Shown here: positions 1 through 9,889 of the stretch, one piece after another
How the letters are laid out: every line of letters begins with the position of its first letter
Position numbering within the stretch: the first letter of the stretch is position 1
NCBI GenBank assembly: GCA_973895155.1
Contig: OZ316899.1
Location: 11,408,001-11,472,000, forward strand
Direction of reading: 5' to 3'
Length of the DNA: 64,000 nucleotides
Origin: Marsupella aquatica
Lineage: Eukaryota > Marchantiophyta
Notes under the pieces: generated by a model
What the model saw: the letters and a program-made list of their open reading frames with translations, nothing else
Told to the model about the DNA's origin: nothing
Databases searched by the model: none
Made by a program: the position numbers and the translations under genes

Positions 1-1476
1 TTAAATACACCCACAGAAGATGTTTACAAGACATGTATGGTTTCCCTCGTGTATGCCTCTTATGAAAGTCTTCACAAGAACACGAAGGGAAACAACAGAT
101 TTGCACCCAATATGTGTGCGGAACTTGTGAATCAGTCTCGTGAGTGGTGATCAAGTATCTCCAACCCCATCCATTTCCGGTAGTTACCTTCTCATTTCCG
201 ACAACTCTCATGTATTCTTGTGTAGCGGAAACGATGCGCTTGAGCAACTCTGGAGTATTGCTGAAACGCTGTCGTGCACCCTTACCATTTCGGGTTTTCA
301 ACCGACGGTCCACATTAGTTAGATCGATTCGTTCGGGGAATGAGTTAACATCAATTTGTAGGTTGACCCGATTGGGGGACGGGAACTCTCCAACTTGATT
401 TGCATCCACATAGGAGAGTCCACTGATATGGAATCCTAATCCCAGCAGAAACTCTATCTCGGGATGGGAGAGGCAAGTCCCACGCTGAACCTTGAGCGAC
501 TCGGGTGGGGGGGGGTAAGTTGAGCTAGAGTTCTGCGTCCTCGGCTCTTGTGACACTTATTGTTAGGACAGAAGTACAACAACTGGCGATGTGGAGACGA
601 TAATCGCAACCCGTGAATGGCGACTCCAACAATTCCCCCTTGCGCAGACTTACATCTAGTCTCCTTGATGAGATTTCTACATTCATCTCTTCCAAAAACG
701 CTTCGGTCAACCGACCCGTTGCAAACAGGTCCAACACCTCTACCGCTCCGCCTGAGATGCCAGGTCCCATAAGGAACATCAACCTCTCGGATGGAAGGGA
801 TCCTTTGGGGGGCATCCCGATGGTCATCCCCGACATCACACGAAGGTTAAGTCCCCATCTTCTCGGTATCATTGACATTACGACTTGCATCATCACCATC
901 ATCATCTGAAATATGGATAACTCCAGCAGAACAACCTCCGACAGGGGTTGCCGAAGTTGTATTATTTGCTATTTCTGGGTCCACAAAAGTCTCCAAAACA
1001 TTGACGAAGCGAAATTCAGGATAGAGATTACGCCTTTTTAGTCCTGAAGGAGAAGCTATTGTGCGTGACACCTTGTCATGTCTGTGGGAGTCATTCTCGT
1101 GGATTACAGCTAAAGCTTTCCCTTTCCTCTTCGTGGATGTTGTTCGGAGATCGCCATGTAATGGAATTGTTCTATAGAATTCATACTTAGCTGAAGACTC
1201 AAGCAAAAGATTTGCTGCCTTTTCGTAAGCATCCATGGATCCCATAGCATCGGCGTTCCTATATGCTAATTCAAAAATGGTCGGCCCCTGGCCTCTGTGA
1301 ACACCTTCACTGTAGGCAGTAAAAGCAGCAATTTGCCCCGCAGCACGATTCTGGTCCACCTCACATGCTTCAATCAATCCCACTAATTTCTTCATTTGGC
1401 AGGATCTCATGGATGCATGGACTGATTTCGCTCCAGTACAATTTGGCATCAAGGCTGACTCCATTGCGGTTTGCAT

Positions 1477-1569
1477 CTGCAAAAAAGTAGTCCACAGTCA
1501 GACCTCATATGCTAGCAAGGTCGCTAGCAAAAACAATGACGTCAAATAGAAATGAAATTGGACACTTAC
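1477..1569 (-). other. Intron of the MULE transposase gene, carrying the palindrome
   Basis: On the minus strand the donor is GTAAGT (1569-1564) and the acceptor is TTTTTTGCAG ending at 1477. Both flanking exons are in phase 0. The 18-base palindrome lies inside at 1511-1528. Confidence 0.75.
1511..1528. repeat. GCTAGCGA-type palindrome, copy 1 (in intron)
   Basis: GCTAGCAAGGTCGCTAGC: 8-base arms with one mismatch around a 2-base centre. It lies in the intron of the transposase gene. Confidence 0.8.
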
Positions 1570-3792
1570 AACGCGGATGAAGTTCCCCCACTGCCTCCAC
1601 CTCATGACCCACCAAGATAACCATCCTTGGAGAGATTTCAATTTCCTAGCATAGCAGTTTCCTTCCTTCCACCAACGATGGATTTCGCCAGCAACACGGT
1701 AGGCCTGAACATATGTTGGTGCTGTTCTCAGCCTTTCCCACAGTTTATAGTGCTCTCGATGGCGATCTTCCCGAATACCCTCCAATGTGTGACGACAAAG
1801 AGATTGAGCAAAGTGAAAGGCGTCACTGTGCTCCTTCTGTGGGTGACGGACACCTCCAAAAAAAACATTCCGAATGGCGATCCATCCAGCCTCGGCATTA
1901 TCGGCAATAAATCCTCCAATGAGTGGGTCATGCACGTCATGATCAGAGGCAACTTCAATCATATATCTCCATGCGGTTTCAAGAGATAAGGAGTCCTCCG
2001 CACGGAGCTCACAAGTGAAGATGGTACAAAGGGACCTGTAATTATGGTCGTACACATGGGCGTTGAAAGTCAGCCACCCAGTGCTTATTCTCCGCATTAC
2101 ATCAGAACTGACCCATGCTCCTTCCAGCTCACCTCCACTCTTCATCTGCTTGAGAATATCGACACCAGAACCTGGGCCATTTGTACTCATTTTGAAGACA
2201 TGAGCCCTATCGGTCTTGCTCCCCTGGCCAGGGAAAAGGTACCTCTGAACGTAAGGAAAATTATTCCGTGCTTGCATCTCACAAAGAGAATCCAACTCAC
2301 CTTTTTTTGGGTTATCCATTTTCATGCTCCGGAATATGGCCTGGAATTTCTCAACAGTGGACACAACCTTCATCGATTCCCATATCTCTCTCTCTTCTTC
2401 TTTTGATAGTTCTGAAGAAGACTCTGGATGCAAAAGAGAAACCAGGTTTCCTATAGACTTGTTAAGAACACGCCCTGGCGTACACATGGGATTCGCTTTA
2501 TGAACACCAGAAACTATCACCTCCTCCTGCTTTTTTGCCAATCGAGATTTCCCTTTCCAAACAACGTGGTCATGGAAACCCATGTGAATAGCCAATCGAG
2601 ACAAATGTTTCGCAACATTTGACTCAAGAGACGGCTTAGGATAGACGTACAAAAGTTTAGCCGGACATTCACGGATGCAGAGAGGCCTCTCCTCATAGAA
2701 TCCGCACACCAACCCTCCTTCCTCCACAAGCTCACCAAGATGAAACGGCTCAGTAAATTGTCCCTTTCCTCGGAAGGAAGAGTCATTTTTTGAACCGGTG
2801 TGCTTCAACTTTCTACAGACCAGATTTTGACATTCAAGTACACCAGCACATCTGACTTTTGACACAGACCAGTGATTGTGAGGTTTGAGATTAGCTGAAG
2901 TTGTGAGAAGTCTTGTCCATGGGTAGCTGTCATTATCCCTATCCATGTCTTGAAGACCATATCCTCGACGAAATTGACCTTCGACCGGAGGAAGCTCAAA
3001 AACGCAGTTTCCATTGTATGAAGTGGGCAAAGTCTGCACTTGAATCTCCTTCCAATCGTTTCCCCTGCGAAAATTTGCCAACTCGCTTGACCCAGTAATA
3101 TTGAGGAAGGCATCATATGCACTAACTCAATAAAGAACTGGTTGAGATTGAAACTTGTATTGACTCACTGCTTCAAAAACGGCTTTCTCAGAAGACTTTG
3201 TCGACATAGAAGAGAGATCCTGACCCACACTCTCAGGGGAGATGTCGATAATATCTGGTACTGTCGGTGACGGGCGAGTCGGGGATTCTGGATCGGAAAC
3301 ATTGATATGTGCAATGTCATCCTTACATGAGACTAGCTCCACAGCTGAACCACACTTCAGGTCCCAAGCTCTCTCTGGCAATATTTCTGAACCATTATCC
3401 GACACCTCGTGACTTTTGGATCCATTCCGAGAGTAAAGGACGAACAACTTCCAGATGAAATCATCTTTCAAAAGCCCAAACCTTGACGAGAGAAAAGACT
3501 CCTTGACAGAGATAATAGTATTCTCCGGAACATCCAGAACAACAACATCACCCGTAGTCTTTCTCTCGATCACAACCTTCGATCCCAATGAAGACATGCT
3601 GACAGTTTTGGACATTACAGTCTACAACAATCCTCAAATGTGAGATACTTCGCTCTCTTCTTTCTCCAAATACATATGAGGAAACGTGCTTGTGTAGGTG
3701 TTGGACTCAACATATTTATTTAATAAATGCCTCTTATTCCCGTTATCTGACCGTTATTTTGTCTTATATGACACTATTTACGGAATGATAAA

Positions 3793-3810
3793 GCTAGCGA
3801 GATCGCTAGC
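3793..3810. repeat. GCTAGCGA-type palindrome, copy 2 (intergenic)
   Basis: GCTAGCGAGATCGCTAGC: perfect 8-base inverted arms around a 2-base centre, in the spacer between the divergent genes. Confidence 0.9.
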
Positions 3811-3887
3811 TCAATGATCTAAGTAAAATGGTTCAAAACCTTACAAAACACCCTTCACTAGTTCATAGATTTAGTGATCAATTTTTG

Positions 3888-3905
3888 GCTAGCGATGTCG
3901 CTAGC
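3888..3905. repeat. GCTAGCGA-type palindrome, copy 3 (intergenic)
   Basis: GCTAGCGATGTCGCTAGC: perfect 8-base arms around TG, 77 bases after copy 2. Confidence 0.9.
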
Positions 3906-4291
3906 AAAAGTAGTTTCTCATAAGAGACCATTATGACCGTTTATATTCGTTGGAATTTGTCAACGGGTACCTATATGTCAACGGTACGGTACATTACCGG
4001 ACACCTGTCTCTTTGTCATTAGATACTTTTCTTTCAGTCGTGAGTTTGGTGGTTCGTATTTCCGGAAGTACATGTATACCTGACGGTGTCTGAAAAATGA
4101 TTGCGAGGAGAGTCGTACAGAATATCTGTATCTCTTTTCACGACCGGGCGCTGCATTCAGGTGAAAGCAACAGACGAGGGTACGATTATGTCTTTGACTG
4201 GAAGATCGATTCTCGGGTTTCTTTATGTTCGCAAAGCGTGTCGCCCTCCACCTTGACCTGTTCATACCCTTATCACTTCACGGACCCGTTG

Positions 4292-7200
4292 ATGGAGCCA
4301 TTGTCTTCACCCGAGAGCTTGTCATCAATAGGATCGTTCAAGTCAGTCGAGTCAAGCCGAAGGGAGACAAGGTCTACAGTGAACAAGAAGGCGCTCCAGG
4401 CGGGATTGAAAACACCGAGGAGGCCCAAGATGGTGAACCAAGTAGATGTTGTGAATCCTACATTTCAACCTGGAGCTTCAGAACCCTATTTTGTTGTCAT
4501 CAATCGCCATCTTTTCCCTTTTGGAAATGACGAATTTGGATCCCCCCTCGCTCCTCCGAGGATTCCCCTTTGCAGAATGCAAAACATGCAAATCGTTCGG
4601 TCCTTGCAAACAAACTTGACTGCGATCGAGACACTCAAGAATGAATTCTGGACGCAGGGATACATCGAAGATGCGCCTCAATTTTACGTCCAAATGACCG
4701 GCAAAGATGGCCTTGTCCAGATGTGCGAGGATGTGATTCGGGAGTCGTGGGATGACATGTGGATTCTTCAGAATGAAGAATTCGAGAGGGAATGTGATTC
4801 TCACAAAGCTTTCAAAATTTTGAAAGACAAAATGTTATGTGTTTTCGATGGAAATCATCGTCTGTACTCATGGATGCAGCTTGCAGACGAGAATCCCCAT
4901 GATGTCAAATATCATCCTCGAGTTGTTTGCCGAATTTTCAAGGGTGACAAGAACTCATTCGTTCAGATTGAGTCGGCGATGCATGCGCTGAATAGGTTTG
5001 TTTCTTTTCCTTCAAGCTCTGAATTGTATATAAAATTCTTTCAGTTCCTCTTGTTAGCGATCTCGCTGACCTGTTTCTTTTGTTCAGGTTGACTCAATGT
5101 CACGTTGAGAATTCTTGGGTCCTTGAAGCAGAGAGAGTCCAGAAGGTGCTTAGTAATGACCTTTCTGTATACAAAGATATCATCGATGCAGACAACTACA
5201 AACTTTTTCAACAGAAGATGGCAAATATCAGGAAACCGGCTTGGTATTTGAAGAACATGACACTCGATGCCTGCACGTACATTCTGTCTGCTGCTAATAT
5301 TGCAGCGCAGACGGAAGATTTGAAGAAGAAGTTCCAGTTGAAAGAAGTGCAAGGAGAACCTCTTTCAAAAGTTGCGCAAGACATGGCAGTGAAAGACATG
5401 ATGAAGGAGCAACTAGCAGATTGGAATGTGAAGGTGCCAAAGATTGGACCTCTCCTGAATCCTGAGTTTGGTGACTTTTTCCAGAAGTGTGTTGAGATGC
5501 ACAACTACTGCGAACATGAGAGGAAGGAAGCCCAACGAACAGACGATAAAGGAAGGGGTAATGTGTCATGTGGTCTCGATCGTGCGAGGCTATTTACGGG
5601 TGTCTCGTCGTTGATTCTGCAGCTCAGATGTGTACTCCTCGAGGCATAATGCAGACCTGAGCTTCGCAAGAAGTACTTCCACCCTGGTCAATTCTCGGAC
5701 AGCGAAACAAAACTTTGGCTTCACCGATGGGCTGTCTGGGAGCAGGTTGAGTCAATTTGTTCTTCGCTCATTTCTGAGATTATTTCAGAGATGATCCCAA
5801 CTGTCCCAGATGCAAGGATCCTTACTTCCTCTGAGAAGACAAAGCCATCGCTGATCCTTGACATAGAGGAGGACTTTGAAGATTTCCAAACTAGAGTGAA
5901 ATCTCGTTTTTTCAGACAGATTTGGCCACCAAAGTCGGGTGAGAAGATTGACATCTCACTTTTTTGGAGGAGGGCGAAGAGATATACGTATCGTTTTTTT
6001 GTGGATAGAGAAGTTGCTGACAAAACATATTGGTGGTCCTATCCTGCTTGCTTCTCGCCTTGGATAGCAGGAGTGAAAGAGGATCCAACCTCCATTAAAT
6101 ATGGAGAGTACTCGATGTACCCATGTGAGGGAGTGGAGGCTCCAAGGAAGATGAGTGAGTGGGAAGTCCTTCACTGTCCATGGTATTTAGAATCAGACAA
6201 ATGGGCAGTGACATTTGACACAGCAGAGAAGGCAGCATTTCATATGATAAATCGAGGCTTGATATCAGAGTCGTACATTACAGAGTCCAAATTAGCTCCT
6301 GCAAAAGCCGAGGCTGGCGGATGTGAGGCAATGGAGAAAGCTGTTCTTGGTGTAGCTGCCATTGTCGACCGGAGTAGATCGAGGAGACCTCGCAAGGTGC
6401 CGGTGAAGGACACGTCCAAAGATGGATCAATCTTGTCTGGGAAGCAAAGTAAATATTTTTCTCCTCTTTTTTTCATACCTCATTCGGAGTAATTTTGTCT
6501 CAGTCACCTGTCTGACATTAACATGTTTTTCAGAGAAGAGAAAGGCTGCAGCCTCTGGGAGTTTGAAGAGTGGGGCGGATGATGGAGAAGAACCCAAGTC
6601 TCTTGATGTTGAGGTCACAACAAAATCTGTTGTGGACCTGGGTTCAATCAAGCGTTTAAAGAGGAAGCGCAATGTCCAAATTCTCTCCGACTCGGATGAG
6701 GAGGAAGCATGCGTCGCGCAAGGAGTAGCACGAATGTGTGGTCTTAAGAAGGACGGTGAGAGGCATTTCTTGGCAAAGAGCAATCTCACGGAAACTGCAA
6801 ACTCAATTAGCCAGAGGAAAGTAAGACCTCCCTGGATGGGCGATGCGGATCAGTGGTTGTCTGGAGTGAGAAAATCGAGCGAACACCCAAACACCGTGAT
6901 GATCAACGGAAAACATTACGCTGGAATTGGTGCTCACTTGGGTTTCATATTCCTTCCCACGGGCCATCGAACAAGCGTCACAGATTGGGAGGTCCCGAAG
7001 TGGAATGTTTGGAGTGAGAAATTACCATATTATTTCTTTGGAGTCATGCGTCCGATGCTTGCCGACGATGGTTATGTCGCAGTTCTTCACAGCTCTAACT
7101 ATAACCATATGAGACAAATGTTTTCTGCCGTTGAGCAAAAGAACAAATTTAAACATGTCCGACAGTATTTGGTTTTGCTTTCATCTCCTTTGTATCAGGC

Positions 7201-8292
7201 AGATATGGACATCGAGGTAAGATATACTCAATATTTTTGTGCAATTTTTGCTAGCGAGCTCGCTAACCAAAAGTGCCCATTTCTGACATATTCTTGTTTT
7301 CAATTCAGGTGGTTACTCTCATTATGGATATCTTTTGCAAGGTGGAATTCTTGGCAAAAGTCCCGAAACATACAGGATATGTTCCAATGACTTCCTCTGA
7401 GGATGCCCGCCATAAATCGATGTTGAGTGTTTGCTACCTAAAAACTGATCCCAGTCCCAAGGCGGCTTTTGCAGGTTCCAATAGATTGTCAGTTGGGTTC
7501 ATGCAAGCCGTAATGGAGATCCTTACTTTGCCAAAGGACATTGTCATTGACTGGATTGTTGGAGATGGAAGTGCTTTTTCCGCTGGGGAATATGCTGGGA
7601 GATTTGTTGTGGGTGTTGAAGATCGAGACATTCTTCATCTGTGTGCGCAAAAAACTTTGGCAAATGTGGTGCATAGACATGCCCAGAAGTTGAAAGGGGC
7701 CGCAGACCCGAAAGATGATGATCCCAATGATGAAGGGTCGGATGATGAGTTCACCATCCCAGGAGATGATCAGGGAGGACCTTCAGACAAGAAGGATGAA
7801 TTTGACTTGGAGTAAAGCACTTGGCCTTTGATGTAGAACTCCCTATTTGGTGTTTTTCTTTTGTTTGTAGAATTTTTGGATGTGTAGTATTGATCCGATT
7901 CTGGTGATTTCTTCAGTGATAGGCGTTCGGATTGGTTTTCGGAGGAGAGATTCCGCCTTTGGAAAGAAATCAAGGATCATTTTCTTGTGACCCCTGAGAA
8001 GGGATTTGCGCTTCCATGCTATGCTGAAAAGACTGCAAAGGAGGTTGATGAAGCGCCCATCGTTTTGACTTGGGAGGGGAAAGGTCTGCGGTCAGTGAGG
8101 GGTGTTCGGAAAGCCCTTTACTGCCCTCAGTTCATAGATGATGAGGCTGGGACTGTAGCACAGTATGTTGACGATTCGGCTGAGGAGATTGATAGGGAGC
8201 CGAGTAGCGATCCTAGTAATTCCTCACATGATTTGGAATCAGAGGATTCTCAAGGACTCATGGTCAATTTCAGATGCAATCTCATTCCATAA
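4292..8292 (+). CDS. ParB/Srx-like plus degenerate DNA-methylase-like protein (multi-exon, MULE-linked)
   Basis: I chose the ATG at 4292; the frame is open from 4097. Introns that keep frame: 4996-5087 (92 bp), 6449-6533 (85), 7217-7308 (92) and 7812-7916 (105). One problem remains, an in-frame TAA at 5647-5649, either a nonsense change or an intron I could not place. The N-terminal third carries VFDGNHRLYSWMQLA (about 4841-4885), like the nucleotide-binding DGNHR motif of ParB/sulfiredoxin folds. The C-terminal part resembles an N4/N6 DNA methylase: a hydrophobic strand DGYVAVLHSS, then DWIVGDGSAFSAGEYAGRF (7549-7605) in the place of the FxGxG SAM motif, then VVGVEDRD. The DPPW-type catalytic motif seems replaced by TDWEVPKW, so catalysis is doubtful. 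A basic and acidic linker lies between. It is divergent from the transposase and shares its intron palindrome, so it is probably an accessory gene of the MULE. The assignment is motif-based and tentative. Confidence 0.55.
4996..5087 (+). other. Intron with palindrome (ParB/methylase-like gene)
   Basis: GTTTGT ... TTCAG, 92 bp. It joins AATAG to GTTGACTC and keeps frame. It holds palindrome copy 4. Confidence 0.75.
5053..5070. repeat. GCTAGCGA-type palindrome, copy 4 (in intron, degenerate)
   Basis: GTTAGCGATCTCGCTGAC: the outer bases have decayed and the core TAGCGA/TCGCT is retained. Confidence 0.7.
7217..7308 (+). other. Intron with palindrome (ParB/methylase-like gene)
   Basis: GTAAGA ... 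TTCAG, 92 bp, joining two frames of the methylase-like region. It holds palindrome copy 5. Confidence 0.75.
7250..7267. repeat. GCTAGCGA-type palindrome, copy 5 (in intron)
   Basis: GCTAGCGAGCTCGCTAAC: 8-base arms with one mismatch around a 2-base centre. Confidence 0.8.
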
Positions 8293-8630
8293 GATATTTG
8301 TCATACCAAAGTTTTATTAAAGATTTATTGTGAAAGGTTTTTTGACCTGGTTTTGTTCATTGTGATGATGCCTTTTCATTCAGTTCAGTGTAGTGAAGAT
8401 CTCAATTTTTGCACTTGTGAATATTTAAGTTTTTGCATTTTCGTTTTCCGTAACTGTTTCACAATATATATCGACAATCTTACTTGGGAATCCGCCTGAA
8501 CTACCTTGAAGTTACGCACAAACTTGCCTCGCTAGCCTGCTGTCCTCGCTAGCAAAACTCCTATTTTCTCGCACAATAGAATACTGTTCCCCTGGTCTTG
8601 CTGTGAACACGGCATCATAGCTCACGGGTC
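8293..8630. other. Non-coding right margin of the MULE-like element
   Basis: No supported gene. The stretch is AT-rich directly after the methylase-like gene. At 8527-8553 the decamer CCTCGCTAGC occurs twice as a direct repeat, related to the palindrome of the neighbouring genes. Similarity to the family-A LTR begins at about 8631, so the element edge lies near 8560-8630. Neither a terminal inverted repeat nor a target duplication could be fixed, because the other end is outside the window. Confidence 0.4.
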
Positions 8631-8993
8631 TTGGTTCCTCCTCCGGCTTCCAGGCTGTCTTCTCCCTCTGTTTACCGCAAACAAGAGCTTTAGGCTGCTC
8701 TCCCTCGGATTTGGGGCTTGAGGCTCCCACATACATTCAAACCCCTGACTTGTGTTCCGGCCTCCTTCTCTGCTTGGCTCCGGTAAAGGGGTTTTCCCTT
8801 GTAAGTCGGCTTAGGCCGACTCCTGGAGCAATGTTCTGTACCGGTGCTGTTGCCGTTCTCTTTTCCTTCTTCAACAATTTCAGCAGATTCTGCATGCCTA
8901 GTTGCTGCATCGGGAAGTCTTTCATCTTTGGCCTAAACACCTGCTCAATTGTAGGACGGTCGGGCTGATTGGGTTTCTCTACTTCCAGCCTCT
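8631..8993 (-). mobile_element. Family-A LTR remnant (A', distal piece)
   Basis: On the minus strand the reading IEQVFRPKMKDFPMQQ ... LSRLTRENPFTG matches the family-A LTR reading frame at about 42546-42730. It continues the piece at 23418-24998 once the CACTA element is removed; the 3-base TCT duplication marks the join. Its own continuation is lost at the MULE edge, which suggests the MULE inserted into this LTR. Confidence 0.75.
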
Positions 8994-9013
8994 CACTAGT
9001 ATATTTTAGGGCC
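8994..9013 (+). repeat. CACTA left terminal inverted repeat
   Basis: CACTAGTATATTTTAGGGCC, preceded by the TCT duplication. Confidence 0.88.
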
Positions 9014-9560
9014 ATTATCCGATAGCTATTCCTTCGGATCCCTTCGGAAACTTTATTTTGGAAAAATCAACTATCCGATGTAACCCGCTTTGCAATATCC
9101 CATCCAATCCTCATCGGAAATCAACCATCGGACTTACTTCGGACTTTCCGTTGATGATGCCGACGGACTTTCCGATTCCAACCCATTCGCAAACCTGCAC
9201 ATCCGATCCAATACGTATCGGACACCAACAAACAGACCTTCTCTCAAAACAACCATTGTCCGATAGTAATGGTATGGGATAGTTTCATAGTTTTTGCTAC
9301 GTACATTGCGATGCGTGTAGTATCGGAGTTTACGATACGTTTAGTATCGGAGTTTGCCTTTGGAGAATTATCGGATGTTGCGTTAGATTTGGTATCGGAT
9401 AGTGCGATGTAATGAGGTTTGGAAAATACAATGACGTTGCCATCGGACACATTGTTTTGATGTTTTGGTTTTGTTGGAGGGGTCCGATGCAAAAAGGATC
9501 GGATGCTGCGAAGGGGATTGAAACGGAAGGACCGATGAAGGTGCAAACGGACATCATAAC
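9014..9560. repeat. CACTA left subterminal repeat array (TCCGAT/ATCGGA)
   Basis: Many short units in both orientations (TCCGATA, TCCGATG, ATCGGA, TATCGG) lie within about 0.55 kb. In known CACTA elements such arrays bind the TNPA-type protein. No protein gene is supported here. 9561-9889 is unassigned, AT-rich sequence. Confidence 0.75.
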
Positions 9561-9889
9561 AGATGGCTTAATTTGTTACAATAGCTAGGGTTTCATGGGT
9601 GGTTATTTTGGGTTTGAGAACATCAACCAATATATTAGGGTCCAAAGGAGGCTCAAAACATGTGGTCAAAATCTCATATTAAAAAAGGGGATGACCCCGA
9701 TATGTACAAAATGGAATGGGCCTACCTAGTAGACCCATCTCGGCGACTGTTTGCTCCATGGGAACACCTAAATGGAGCACTGAGTAGAGACTACACTCCA
9801 TGGCACATGCTAAGATCTAATCAAAGCTACCAAACCTACCTACATGGCACTAACCTCTAAAAAGGTGTGTTCCGTCCCTTCTTCTTCTT

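Larger units (their letters stand above)
1..3615 (-). pseudogene. MULE-like transposase, damaged, truncated by left window edge
   Basis: Read leftward from an ATG at 3615. The frame runs to a single in-frame TGA (3127-3129), continues to 1570, splices over a 93-bp GT-AG intron (1477-1569) and continues to about 850. Further coding-like sequence follows at 525-905 and 1-520 in shifted frames, one shift lying at a nine-base poly-C/G run near 510. Domains in order: an N-terminal acidic region, a Cys/His cluster resembling FLYWCH/GCM-type fingers (CAGVLEC ... CRECPAKLL ... HMGFHDH), an RNaseH-fold-like block (FNAHVYDHNY, FIADNAEAGW, then FHFAQSLCRH) and a C-terminal SWIM finger, C-S-C-x15-C-K-H, at 82-20. 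SWIM after an RNaseH-like core is the hallmark of Mutator-like transposases, which cut and paste DNA in the nucleus. The MULE assignment is fairly safe; individual catalytic residues are not certain. The gene looks dead in this copy. Confidence 0.72.
3616..4291. promoter_or_regulatory. Divergent spacer between MULE transposase and ParB/methylase-like gene
   Basis: This roughly 0.68-kb AT-leaning spacer separates two divergently read genes and presumably holds both promoters. It carries two perfect-arm copies of the 18-base palindrome found in introns of the flanking genes. An open frame continuous with the rightward gene begins at 4097, so the true 5' end of that gene could lie inside the spacer. 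No clear TATA box was assigned. Confidence 0.45.

Noticed and set aside
5558-5654. An intron from GTAATG (5558) to ATGCAG (5654) removing the TAA at 5647
   Set aside because: It would leave the downstream exon out of frame; other acceptors nearby keep the TAA. Left unresolved.
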